Shown piece by piece: positions 29,200-38,382 of a stretch of DNA of 64,000 bases. A model generated the notes under the pieces. That model did not search any database. It was given only the letters and a program-made list of their open reading frames with translations, and was not told where the DNA came from. A program made the position numbers and the translations under genes. The stretch is from an uncultured bacterium. Lineage in GTDB: Bacteria > Myxococcota_A > Bradymonadia > UBA7976 > VGTA01. Location of the stretch: positions 336,298 through 400,297 of the forward strand of contig CALSSE010000005.1 in NCBI GenBank assembly GCA_943788935.1. Reading direction: 5' to 3'. Every line of letters starts with the position of its first letter. The first letter of the stretch is position 1.

Positions 29200-30123
29200 A
29201 TGCGACACTTGGCCTCTCGCTGCCTCTTGACAGCGACCTCTTCTATCCTTCTCTTCACGTTGAGCTTTAACGCACAGGCAGCCCCTCCGAGCAGCGCGCC
29301 ACCACCTTTAAGCCTCTTACAAGGAGAGTCTCCACTCTACGAGATACATCGTTCACCGAGCGCTCAAATGGATGACCCTGACCTCGTTCGCGAGCTCGCT
29401 GAAGAAGAGACCTTAGTTGACCTGCAAAATATCGAGTATAGTAATGACGCGCTCTCATCGGGACGAGGCGTACTTCTCAGTCTTGTACCCGGTGCAGGTT
29501 GGTCTTTAATCTACGCAAATCGTCGCGCTCAGGGGGTTCTAATAATCCTCGGTGCTACAGTTGGATATGGCATGGGTGTCGCTTATCTCGCTGGGGTCTT
29601 CGACGAAAACGCAGAGCGTCGTTGCGTACTCACCGACTCCTCTAGGAATTCCATCTTTGTTGGACTTAAATATTGCAGCCCCGATAGCCCGATCGATCCT
29701 ATGAATGCAAACGCGACTAGACCTTCATATGACCCTTATTTGTATAAGAATGACGCCACTAACGACCCAGAGCTCAGAGTGATCCTTAAAGGAGATCAAC
29801 CTCAACCACCCACCTCATATCGTATCCCTCTCTACTCGGAGGTGAGTGAGCTCTACAAGGAGCAAAAGCGAGGGTCTGACTATAATGGCGCTAAAACTGG
29901 ACAGATTATCCTCGCGAGCACCTATGCGGTGACCACGCTTATCAGTGCGATTTGGACCAGTTTGGAGATCAAGGATCAAAATAAAGAGCTACGTAAACAA
30001 ATCGAGTCGACCGCTCAAGGCCCCCGACCTGTAGACCGCTCCTCGACGACGGTCAGCGCCATCCGTCCTTCCTTCCAGTATAATGGTCAACAGACGATGA
30101 TGGGTCTGGGTGCGCAGTTCTAA
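29200..30123 (+). CDS. Exported protein of unknown function, DUF5683-like
   Basis: A 307-residue protein with an N-terminal signal peptide ending in NAQAAPP (about residue 27). A central hydrophobic block RGVLLSLVPGAGWSLIYAN followed by QGVLIILGATVGYGMGVAYL resembles the short membrane hairpins of DUF5683-type proteins; a second hydrophobic segment occurs near ILASTYAVTTLISAIW. Two cysteines may pair. The start chosen is the ATG preceded by GGGAGC; a TTG nine codons earlier gives a poorer signal peptide. It follows the tam genes by 121 bases and ends ten bases from a converging gene. Function is unknown. Confidence 0.65.
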   Translation: MRHLASRCLLTATSSILLFTLSFNAQAAPPSSAPPPLSLLQGESPLYEIHRSPSAQMDDPDLVRELAEEETLVDLQNIEYSNDALSSGRGVLLSLVPGAGWSLIYANRRAQGVLIILGATVGYGMGVAYLAGVFDENAERRCVLTDSSRNSIFVGLKYCSPDSPIDPMNANATRPSYDPYLYKNDATNDPELRVILKGDQPQPPTSYRIPLYSEVSELYKEQKRGSDYNGAKTGQIILASTYAVTTLISAIWTSLEIKDQNKELRKQIESTAQGPRPVDRSSTTVSAIRPSFQYNGQQTMMGLGAQF

Positions 30124-30132
30124 AAGGTTAGA

Positions 30133-31287
30133 TCAGCTCTCATTTGCCTCAGGGTCAAGAGGAGAGAGAGGGGTCACAATCTCCCCTACTAAACGATATC
30201 TCCTCTCACACTCCTCACAAGAAGCGACTTGCTCCTCAGCGATCGATGAGCTCTTGAAGTTGAGCTTCACACCACAATAGCATGCCCATGCTTTGACTCG
30301 AGCTGGGTTTCCATAGACGAGGGCAAAGTCAGGGACGTCTTTAGTCACTACCGCGCCAGCACCTACAAAACAGTAACGGCCTAGTGAATGCCCACAGACG
30401 ATTGTAGCGTTGGCACCGATAGAAGCCCCCCGACCCACTCGAGTCACTGAATAGGCGTCCCGCCTAGGATAATGACTTCGCGGCGTCCCTACATTAGTGA
30501 AGACCATCGAGGGCCCACAGAAGACATCATCCTCGAGGATCACGCCAGCATAGATCGATACGTTATTTTGAACCTTCACGTTATTACCGATTTTCACCCC
30601 TCTCTCAATCACAACATTTTGTCCAAAGCTACATCGCTCTCCTATCGTGAGAGGTCCGAGCAACTTACTAAAATGCCAAATTCTAGTTTTAGCCCCTATC
30701 TCTACCGCGCCAGAGACCTCCACACTCGGGTGTAAGGTCACGCTCGGGTCGATGGTCGCCGATGAAGGCTGGCTCGCGACACCGAATCGCTGAGCTCTCC
30801 TCATTAAATTCATAGCAACCAACCACTGAGCCGCTCTGAGCTCTTCAAGGTCTGTTTCCTGATCTGCAAGAGATAGATCTATCGGCCCTTCATAGCCAAG
30901 TAGAGAGACCGAGAGCGGGGCCTCAGTCATCGTGATAATCATCTCTAATGTCCACTCTTGACTCTTCAAAAAATAAGAGCCCTCTCCACTGTGGTGGTGA
31001 TGGCACCTAGCCTCTTCTGGTATCGTTGGAGGGAGCATACTTAAAATACTTAAGAGGCATCTCCCAAAGAGGAGGCGGTCTCGTGAAGGGAACAGATCGC
31101 TCGGCAAACAGAACTCAAGCCGCAACTGTTGTGGGAAACGACAGGTCTCGCTAGGAGTCTTTAAAGAAAGAGCAAGTCCTTTAGGAGAGAGGCGGATCTC
31201 AGCGCAGCTAGTGAGCTGCTCTACTGTCATTAAACTCTCAATGACATCTCTTGACACACCATCTCCTTGAGTGATCGATCGCTGCAT
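30133..31287 (-). CDS. Left-handed beta-helix N-acetyltransferase (WbpD/WlbB-like) with extra N-terminal domain
   Basis: The central part (about residues 165-330) is a hexapeptide-repeat acyltransferase. The blocks IWHFSKL, FGQNVVIERGVKIGNNVKVQ, MVFTNVGTPRS, ATIVCGHSLG and VYGNPARVKAW match the WbpD/WlbB group, which acetylates the 3-amino group of UDP-linked sugars in O-antigen synthesis. About 155 N-terminal residues match nothing I recognise. The C-terminus adds a Cys pattern (CYCG, CEEC) that could bind zinc. No other O-antigen genes are nearby, so the sugar substrate is open. It lies 54 bases downstream of the penicillin-binding protein gene on the same strand and may be co-transcribed. 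Confidence 0.8.
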   Translation of the reverse strand: MQRSITQGDGVSRDVIESLMTVEQLTSCAEIRLSPKGLALSLKTPSETCRFPQQLRLEFCLPSDLFPSRDRLLFGRCLLSILSMLPPTIPEEARCHHHHSGEGSYFLKSQEWTLEMIITMTEAPLSVSLLGYEGPIDLSLADQETDLEELRAAQWLVAMNLMRRAQRFGVASQPSSATIDPSVTLHPSVEVSGAVEIGAKTRIWHFSKLLGPLTIGERCSFGQNVVIERGVKIGNNVKVQNNVSIYAGVILEDDVFCGPSMVFTNVGTPRSHYPRRDAYSVTRVGRGASIGANATIVCGHSLGRYCFVGAGAVVTKDVPDFALVYGNPARVKAWACYCGVKLNFKSSSIAEEQVASCEECERRYRLVGEIVTPLSPLDPEANES

Positions 31288-31341
31288 ATCATATACTTTC
31301 TATTGGACTGATAGGGTGAAGCGTTTATCCTTCGCTGAGGA

Positions 31342-33732
31342 TTAAAACTCGCCTCCAAATAAGAACTGGCCACCGGTCTCTGAACGCTTGCGGTCGGTAG
31401 AGTGAGGGTGGGCATACTCTGTAGGCTCAGTCCCCCGAAGGTAATATAATGTTGTAGGTTTATCAGTATCAGGATGTGCGAGAAGACCTTGTTTTGAGTC
31501 TACTTGAGCGCTGATCACAGACTCAGGCATCTCTCTCCACTTTCCTGCTTTCCACCCCGACCGATTTAGGAACTCCAAGAGAATAGGCGCCGCGCTTCTG
31601 CCGCCTGCCTCTTTCTTACCCAGACTTCGGGGAGCATCATAGCCTACCCACACACCAAAGGTGAGGTGAGGCAAAGAGCCGATGAACCAAGCATCTTTAG
31701 AGTCATTGGAGGTTCCAGTTTTTCCGATGATCTCTCCTTTAAACTTTCGTAAGCGTCGCCCACTCCCATGAGTAACGACCCCCCTTAACAGTCTCTGAAT
31801 CAGCCAAGCCACATCTTCACTCAGCGCTGGACTGAGAGCGGGTGGATCAGACCAATCTAAGCTAGACTTCTCTCCTCGTAGAGCGCTCAACGGATTAACC
31901 TCGACCTCACTCACGACCCTCGGGTCGGTGTAGCCTCCATCTGCTGCAAAAGTCGCATAAGCGTTAACAAGCTCCAAAAGACTCAGCTCACTTGAACCGA
32001 GGGCTAAAGTGAGATTATCTATCAACTCTGCGTCTTTAAGGCCAACCCGCCGAGCAAAATCGGTCACTTCTCCCAACCCTACAGCGTCAGCTAATCTGAC
32101 CGCTACGCTATTAATCGATTTAGCCAAAGCGGTCTTTAAGAGCACTTGCCCAATATATTTCCCATTATAGTTCTTAGGGATCCAACGCCGCCCCCCACCT
32201 AATGACCATGTCTCAGGTGCGTCTAGGAGCGAAGAACCTAGAGTGAAACGACGTGATTCGAGCGCCGCTCCGTAGACAAATGGCTTAAAGGCACTCCCCG
32301 GCTGTCTACGAGCTTGAGTCGCTCGATTGAAAGCGCTCTCTGAAAAGCTATATCCCCCTACCATCGCTAACACCTCTCTAGTGTGAGGATCTAAGGCGAG
32401 AAGGGCGGCTTGAGGTAAATAGAGATGAGCCCTCATCACCGCTGGATATCGTGGTCCATCATAGCTGAGATAGACTGAGTAGAGGTCTCCTACCTTAGGT
32501 GATTCTTTAAGCCTCTTTTGACCTACTTTATGGAGGATCGCCTCTCCTACTCCAAAACTGAGTTTTACTCTCTTTTGGGTGTCGATCTCTGTGACTAGAC
32601 CAACAACTCGTCTATTGAGCGGAGGTGGCTCTCCTGCTCTTTTTTTCTGCTCTCGACCGAGCCAATGCTCTCTTTGCTTGGGCTTGAGTCGCCGTAAAGG
32701 ACGATCGAGTTTCTGTCGTCGATCAAGAGCGCTTAACCCCTCTCTTACAGCCTCTTGCGCAGCCTCTTGCAAGCGATGGTCAAGCGTTGTCTTAATGGTG
32801 AGGCCTCCGGTCTTCAACCCTACCTGTCCATAATGAGAAGACACTGTGTCTCCCACATAGTGTACCCACCATTGTGCGCTCTCTTGAGAAACTTTGGGAA
32901 GAGGAGCGATCTCGAGTGGGGCCTCTAATAAGCGAGAATACTCCTCTTCTGAGATCATATTATTTTGCGACATTTCACGCAGTACATACGCTCTCCGCCT
33001 CAGCGCTGAATCTGGATGCCGTCGCGGCGAGTGCCTCTCGGGAGACTGAATCAGCCCGGCGAGGGTAGCTGATTGTAGAATATCTAGCTCATGGGCATGC
33101 TTAGCGAAATAATATCGAGCAGCTTCTTCTATTCCATATCGACCATGTCCAAAATAGATCGTGTTCAAGTACATACTGAGTATGTCATCTTTGGAGAACG
33201 CTGACTCTATCCTTCGGGTGAGGATCACCTCTCTCACTTTTCTAGCTAAAGTCTTCTCTTGAGTGAGGAGGATGTTTTTAACCGTCTGCTGAGTGATCGT
33301 ACTTCCGCTCCCTTTCAATCGCCCAGCGCGTATACTGTTATAGACGGCTCTCAACATCCCCCAATAATCTAGGCCTTGATGCTCGTAGAAATCAGCATCT
33401 TCGGCTGATAGTAGAGCTTTAACCATATTCGACGAGATCTCGCTGAAAGGAACGATCGTACGTCGTACCTCAAAGAATCTACCTAGCTGTACTCCTTCAC
33501 GATCTAGGACTCTAGACATCTGCGGAGGCGTATAGTCTCCTAATGACTTATAATCTGGTAGATCACGACCAAAGTACCACATTAAACTCAAGATCATGAT
33601 GATCGCTAAGAGACCTGTGGTAAATGTAAAGTAGAGTAAGAGTCTCCATCGTCCCCTCTTCACTGTTATCGAAGAGATCTCGGTGCTCTTCTTAGGGCCA
33701 TCGTTATGATGAGTGCTTTGGGGGTTCGACAT
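31342..33732 (-). CDS. mrcA: Class A penicillin-binding protein (PBP1A-type)
   Basis: A bifunctional peptidoglycan synthase of 796 residues. A cytosolic tail is followed by a membrane anchor at about residues 30-53. The glycosyltransferase domain (GT51) has SAEDADFYEHQGLD with catalytic Glu111, GGSTITQQ-like GSGSTITQQTVKN, and RKVREVILTRRIE. The transpeptidase domain has the SxxK box SAFK (Ser480), SIN in KSINSVA, and KTGTS near 671. The C-terminal 60 residues are polar. The set of motifs is complete, so both activities are expected. The upstream region, about 280 bases, separates it divergently from the zinc-ribbon/TPR gene. Confidence 0.95.
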   Translation of the reverse strand: MSNPQSTHHNDGPKKSTEISSITVKRGRWRLLLYFTFTTGLLAIIMILSLMWYFGRDLPDYKSLGDYTPPQMSRVLDREGVQLGRFFEVRRTIVPFSEISSNMVKALLSAEDADFYEHQGLDYWGMLRAVYNSIRAGRLKGSGSTITQQTVKNILLTQEKTLARKVREVILTRRIESAFSKDDILSMYLNTIYFGHGRYGIEEAARYYFAKHAHELDILQSATLAGLIQSPERHSPRRHPDSALRRRAYVLREMSQNNMISEEEYSRLLEAPLEIAPLPKVSQESAQWWVHYVGDTVSSHYGQVGLKTGGLTIKTTLDHRLQEAAQEAVREGLSALDRRQKLDRPLRRLKPKQREHWLGREQKKRAGEPPPLNRRVVGLVTEIDTQKRVKLSFGVGEAILHKVGQKRLKESPKVGDLYSVYLSYDGPRYPAVMRAHLYLPQAALLALDPHTREVLAMVGGYSFSESAFNRATQARRQPGSAFKPFVYGAALESRRFTLGSSLLDAPETWSLGGGRRWIPKNYNGKYIGQVLLKTALAKSINSVAVRLADAVGLGEVTDFARRVGLKDAELIDNLTLALGSSELSLLELVNAYATFAADGGYTDPRVVSEVEVNPLSALRGEKSSLDWSDPPALSPALSEDVAWLIQRLLRGVVTHGSGRRLRKFKGEIIGKTGTSNDSKDAWFIGSLPHLTFGVWVGYDAPRSLGKKEAGGRSAAPILLEFLNRSGWKAGKWREMPESVISAQVDSKQGLLAHPDTDKPTTLYYLRGTEPTEYAHPHSTDRKRSETGGQFLFGGEF

Positions 33733-34016
33733 TCGGAGTCTACTCCTTAATGTTCACGCTGAAAATGAACGGAGGCATAAATTAAATGCTCTCTTTATCT
33801 TTAAGTCTAACAGTTGCGAGCTGATTAGAGCATAGTTCGTTGAGAAGGACTTTGTCTCAAAGCTCTAGTTGAGAATCATTAAAAAATTGTCAATACTGCC
33901 CTTGGAGAATCTGTCTAGAGGTTATGTGCTATGCTAAAAATGTCTCTATTAACATGGAGAGTCTCATTTGAAAACGTCACAGTATAGCAGTTTAGGTATT
34001 ATAAAAAGGACGTGAC

Positions 34017-37000
34017 ATGAAGTATTCTTGCCCTCATTGCGGCACCGCTAAAGAGGTTGATTTATCCTCGATACCCCCTCAAGGAATCGAGCTTCAGTGC
34101 TTTAATTGTTTCAATGACTTTCATGTCTCCGCTCCAGCCGCGGCCTCTTCCGCCTCAAGTGATGAGATATCCTCAACGCCTTCATTGCGTGACAATCTCT
34201 TCTCTGGTACGGGAGGCTTTGGCTTTGACCTTGACTCTGATCAACACAAAAATACATCAGATCTGTCAGCAAAGAAGACATCAATTCCCCTTCAGGGAGA
34301 CTTACCCCAGCTCGTCTCTGAGAATAAGGGAGTGCTGAAGACATTTACTCCTCCTCCGGTGATGACACCGCCACCGCCTCCGGTGATGACACCGCCACCG
34401 CCTCCGGTGATGACACCGCCACCGCCTCCGGTGATGACACCGCCACCGCCTCCGGTGATGACACCGCCACCGCCTCCGGTGATGACACCGCCACCGCCTA
34501 TGGAAGAGCCAACAATGGTCCAATCGGCGCCTCCCGAGTTACCTGAGCTCTACGCGGTCCAATCGGCGCCTCCCGAGTCGCCTGAGCTCTATGCAGTTCA
34601 ATCGGCGCCTCCCGAGTCGCCTGAGCTCTATGCGGTTCAATCGGCGCCTCCCGAGTCGCCTGAGCTCTATGCGGTTCAATCGGCGCCTCCCGAGTCACCT
34701 GAGCTCAGCGCGATACAGTCTGGTTCTCCATTGTCGCCCGAGCTTAAAGCGGTACAGTCCGGCTCTCCATTGTCACCCGAGCTTAAAGCGACCGGTACAG
34801 TAGAATCTACCTTAATCACAGACTTACAATTTGGTGGGCTAAACGACCTCTTTGATCAAGGAGAAGAAGAGGTGGAGACCCTCTTTGATAGTTCCCCTCA
34901 AGCAAGAGAAGAGCTGTTCAATACCCACTCAGGGAACTCTCCCTTTAGTCAACAAACCTCTCCCATGAACGATGAGAGCTTCTCACACCAAGCTCCCCCC
35001 AATGACAGCTTCTTCGATTTTGGCGTTGATCGTGACTTTGACTATCATCAACCCTCAAGCTCATCAGCCTCTCTACCTCAAGAAGAGCTCTCTCCTCTTG
35101 AACCCTCGCCTCAAGAACCTCTAGAGACGGTAGAAGAGCTCCCCATTGATGCCAACGCTATTGTCTTTGATATGGGGACCGAAGCTCCTAAAGAGTTGGA
35201 GGAACAGCAGACTAATCAGCTAGAGGCTGACCTCATGTCGATCAATGTAGAGGAAGATGATCTACAGGAGCTACAAGAGAGTGAGCACCCTACAGAGGTT
35301 ACTGAGTCTACCAAAGAAGATGAAGACCCTACAAACAATGATGACTCTCCCCGTCGTAATCAGTGGTTACTGTTGATCGCCTGCTTCTTAATCGGTTTTG
35401 GTGGCTACATATATACTCAACAACCTGAGCTCTTAGGAGGGTTGCTAGAACAAGACCCCTCTGCAGGCCAAGTCACTCGCCGAGGTATCCAGAGATCTTC
35501 ACCCTCAGAAGGGCAAAGAGGCACAGGAGACCAAAGAGCTCTTGGCCGAAGTGAAGAGACCTCATCTCAGCTCCGTGAAGTCGCGAAAGCTGCTAAGGGA
35601 CAGCGTTCATCGCAGCGCACTCCGGTCATAGCAAATACCACATCAGCGCCTCTCCCTAAAAAAGAGACCTCGCCTCAAAAAGCGATCTCGCCTCAAAAAG
35701 CGATCTCGCCCCAAAAAGCGATCTCGCCCCAAAAAGCAACCTCGCTCCAAAAATCGATCTCTCCTAAGCCGACTACCCCTCAGAAAGAGTCAAGGTCTAA
35801 CTCATGGTTTGAGCTAAGTAATGGACTGAAATCAGCCTTCAAGACAGATGACCTCGCAGAAGCTGATGCTTATGCTGAGACCCTCAAGAGGCCTTCCTCT
35901 TTAGATGCCGAAGGCTTTAATGATATCGCTCAGAGAATGAAAAATAATAAGAAGCTCTCTTCCGTTCAACGAGCTGAAACACTCTCCTTAGGAGCTTTGC
36001 ACTTTAATAAGCCTAAAGCGATTTGGGCTCGAGATGCGCTCACCGCCGCTTCCAAGATTGATCCAGCGACTGCCCAAACTCCTGAAGGAGAGAGAGCGTT
36101 AACCGCGACTCATCTCATCCACGGTGTCGATGGTGCTCAAGAGCATGCCATCGCCATTGGTCTAGCCCGTCCCAGAGACGCTAGCGCTCAAGAGCTCATG
36201 GCCTATGCCTATTTACAGAGAGGACAGACTAAGAGAGCACAAGCCGCTTTTAATCGCGCCCATACACTCGATTCATCTAAAGCACAAGCGCAGCAAAAGT
36301 TCGCTGAAGTCGCCATCCAAAATGGGGATATTCCCCAAGCACGGGGAGCTCTAAAGCAGCTGCTCAAGAGCGGCTATAGTAGTCCCTCGACCCATCGGTC
36401 TCTCGCCGAGGTCAATCTAAGAGATGATCAACCGGGCAAGGCTTTTGGTTGGATCAATAACCTCTTCCAAGCCCCTCCTGAGCGTTTTTCAAAGAAGGAG
36501 AGCGCCCAAGTGATGACTACCTTCGCTCAGGTAATGGATAGTGAAATCGCTAGACGACGGTCAAGCAAAGAGAAGAGGACTGATGCTGAAGAATCTATCT
36601 TGATGAGTCAAGAACAGGCGAAGCAGGCTGCACTACGCTCTGCCATCCAAAAAAACCCTAATCATGCCTATAATTTAAAGCGACTCATTGGTAGTGCTGT
36701 CGCTTCAAAGAACTGGAAACGTGCGCTCCGAGAAGTGGAGAATGCACAATCTAAATCGGGAGGTTCTGTTCTATTGTCTCTCAAAGAAGCCGAGCTACTC
36801 AAGAAACTTGAACGAAATGATAAGGCGCTCAAGAAGCTCAAAGAGACGGTCAAGCGATTCCCTAATGACACTCGACCTCATCTAGCTATGGGTCAAGAGC
36901 ATATTAATAAGCGTGAATATACCAAAGCGAGACGCTCTTTTGAGCGCGCTCGAAAAGTCTCACCGAGCGATCCTCAACCGATTCTCGCCTTAACGGATTT

Positions 37001-38189
37001 ACTCATCAAAGAGGCGAGGGTAAAAGAGGCCCAAACGTATCTCAATCGAGAGATCAGTCAACGACCTTGGTCATCTGTGCTACATAATGGTTTTGGAGAT
37101 ATTAAGCTCAAGATCGCTCAAACAAGTGGCCAAAAGCGTTTCTATAATGAAGCGAGAGAGTCTTATGATAAGGCTTTGGAGATCAATCCTAGCAATCATG
37201 AAGCGAGAGCTCAGCGCGTCCGAGCGCTCCTTAAACTTGATGAGCCTCAAAAAGCGCTCACCGATCTAGAATGGCTTGAGAAGCAACGTTATCTTGGTGA
37301 TCTCAGCTTCGAGTTTGGGAGAGCGCAGCAAGCGTTAGGGAGACCCAAAAAAGCACAACGTTATTATGAAAAAGTCCTCGAACGAGATCGAGAGCACCTC
37401 GATGCCTTACGCTCTATGGGATCGATTATGCAAGCCTCTAAGAACACCGCTAAAGCGAAGCAGTTTTATGAGCAAGCCTTAGCCGTCGACCCCAGAGACT
37501 CAGAGACTCGCTTTGCCCTCGGTACATTACAGCTCAGTGAGCAAGATGCGGGTATGGCCGTGGAGCATCTGAGAGTCGCCTCTGAGATTAAACCACAGGA
37601 CCCTAAACTACATTATTGGTATGGGCGCGCGCTTGAATCTAATGGCAGTGAAATCAAGTCAGAACAGCTACGAAATGCTTATGAGAGCGCGGCGATGCTC
37701 ATTAATCAGTCAGAGGGTACCTCCAAAGAGCTCTGTGATATTCATTTCCGCGTCGGCGTGGTTCATTCACAGCAAGCGAAAGAGCTAAGTCTCGCCTTAG
37801 ATGACTTCACTAAAGCGTCGAAATGTGCGCCCAAGAGAGCTGATGTTTGGACTAAGCTCGCCGGTGTTTATCACAAGATTGGTGACCAAAGATCGGTCAT
37901 GAAACACTACAGGACAGCCTTAAAGAACAATCCGAGGTATATCCCAGCGATCATCGGAACCGCGAGAGAGTATCTCAATCAGACTCCCGCTAAAACAAAA
38001 CAGGCTCAACGCGCACTCAACCGTGTCTTAAAACTTAACAAACGTCACCCTGAAGCGACATACCGTCTCTGTACCCTCCATCAGTCTCGATCTCGTCGTA
38101 AAGCCAAACGGTACTGTAAGCGATATCTGAAGCTCGCTCCCCAGGGAGAATTTGTTGAGAGCGCGCGCGAGATCATTAGATCACTCTGA
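34017..38189 (+). CDS. Zinc-ribbon (MJ0042-type), single-pass, TPR-repeat protein
   Basis: A 1390-residue protein. It opens with a zinc ribbon, CPHC and CFNC (Cys5, 8, 28, 31). A long disordered part follows with three in-frame repeat arrays (PPPVMTPP, AVQSAPPESPELY and later SPQKAI) and acidic stretches. One membrane segment lies at about residues 448-466, so the ribbon is cytosolic and the rest periplasmic. From about residue 590 to the end there are many TPR units. Ribbon-linker-membrane-TPR layouts occur in delta-proteobacterial envelope and motility proteins, but I cannot assign it to a named one. AAAGGACG lies just before the ATG. Repeat copy number may vary between strains. Confidence 0.8.
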   Translation: MKYSCPHCGTAKEVDLSSIPPQGIELQCFNCFNDFHVSAPAAASSASSDEISSTPSLRDNLFSGTGGFGFDLDSDQHKNTSDLSAKKTSIPLQGDLPQLVSENKGVLKTFTPPPVMTPPPPPVMTPPPPPVMTPPPPPVMTPPPPPVMTPPPPPVMTPPPPMEEPTMVQSAPPELPELYAVQSAPPESPELYAVQSAPPESPELYAVQSAPPESPELYAVQSAPPESPELSAIQSGSPLSPELKAVQSGSPLSPELKATGTVESTLITDLQFGGLNDLFDQGEEEVETLFDSSPQAREELFNTHSGNSPFSQQTSPMNDESFSHQAPPNDSFFDFGVDRDFDYHQPSSSSASLPQEELSPLEPSPQEPLETVEELPIDANAIVFDMGTEAPKELEEQQTNQLEADLMSINVEEDDLQELQESEHPTEVTESTKEDEDPTNNDDSPRRNQWLLLIACFLIGFGGYIYTQQPELLGGLLEQDPSAGQVTRRGIQRSSPSEGQRGTGDQRALGRSEETSSQLREVAKAAKGQRSSQRTPVIANTTSAPLPKKETSPQKAISPQKAISPQKAISPQKATSLQKSISPKPTTPQKESRSNSWFELSNGLKSAFKTDDLAEADAYAETLKRPSSLDAEGFNDIAQRMKNNKKLSSVQRAETLSLGALHFNKPKAIWARDALTAASKIDPATAQTPEGERALTATHLIHGVDGAQEHAIAIGLARPRDASAQELMAYAYLQRGQTKRAQAAFNRAHTLDSSKAQAQQKFAEVAIQNGDIPQARGALKQLLKSGYSSPSTHRSLAEVNLRDDQPGKAFGWINNLFQAPPERFSKKESAQVMTTFAQVMDSEIARRRSSKEKRTDAEESILMSQEQAKQAALRSAIQKNPNHAYNLKRLIGSAVASKNWKRALREVENAQSKSGGSVLLSLKEAELLKKLERNDKALKKLKETVKRFPNDTRPHLAMGQEHINKREYTKARRSFERARKVSPSDPQPILALTDLLIKEARVKEAQTYLNREISQRPWSSVLHNGFGDIKLKIAQTSGQKRFYNEARESYDKALEINPSNHEARAQRVRALLKLDEPQKALTDLEWLEKQRYLGDLSFEFGRAQQALGRPKKAQRYYEKVLERDREHLDALRSMGSIMQASKNTAKAKQFYEQALAVDPRDSETRFALGTLQLSEQDAGMAVEHLRVASEIKPQDPKLHYWYGRALESNGSEIKSEQLRNAYESAAMLINQSEGTSKELCDIHFRVGVVHSQQAKELSLALDDFTKASKCAPKRADVWTKLAGVYHKIGDQRSVMKHYRTALKNNPRYIPAIIGTAREYLNQTPAKTKQAQRALNRVLKLNKRHPEATYRLCTLHQSRSRRKAKRYCKRYLKLAPQGEFVESAREIIRSL
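34356..34499 (+). repeat. 24-bp tandem repeat, six copies, coding PPPVMTPP
   Basis: Six copies of a 24-base unit with essentially no divergence, in frame inside the zinc-ribbon/TPR gene. It encodes a proline-rich linker in the cytosolic part. Confidence 0.95.
34518..34790 (+). repeat. 39-bp tandem repeat, seven copies, coding AVQSAPPESPELY
   Basis: Seven copies of a 39-base unit follow the proline array in the same gene. The middle copies are nearly identical; the last two have drifted to the form AVQSGSPLSPELK. The array encodes a 13-residue linker repeat. Confidence 0.92.
35673..35762 (+). repeat. 18-bp tandem repeat, five copies, coding SPQKAI
   Basis: Five copies of an 18-base unit in the same gene, after the membrane segment. 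The first three encode SPQKAI exactly; the last two have point changes. It makes a basic, flexible link between membrane and TPR domain. Confidence 0.9.
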
Positions 38190-38382
38190 GAGGAGATCCT
38201 CTCTCGCCTTAACGATCATGTTAAGAGCTAAACCCCCTCTAGGATGATGATTAAACTCAATCATTATCAATGAAAACTAGTCGCTATTCACGCTCAACGG
38301 TTGAAACCTTGATCAGCTTCGGGTAAGCCTCACCTCATCTCAGCAAGTTTACATTAGCGTATGACGGTGAGGAGCCACAGCG

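Noticed and set aside
34302..34698. Long open frames on the minus strand opposite the repeat arrays of the TPR gene
   Set aside because: They are Arg/His- or Thr/Arg-rich shadows created by the tandem repeats and have no ribosome-binding site or known motif.
38188..38203. Inverted repeat GAGAGG-AGAT-CCTCTC at the end of the TPR gene as a terminator
   Set aside because: The stem is only six base pairs, overlaps the stop codon and has no T-run after it.
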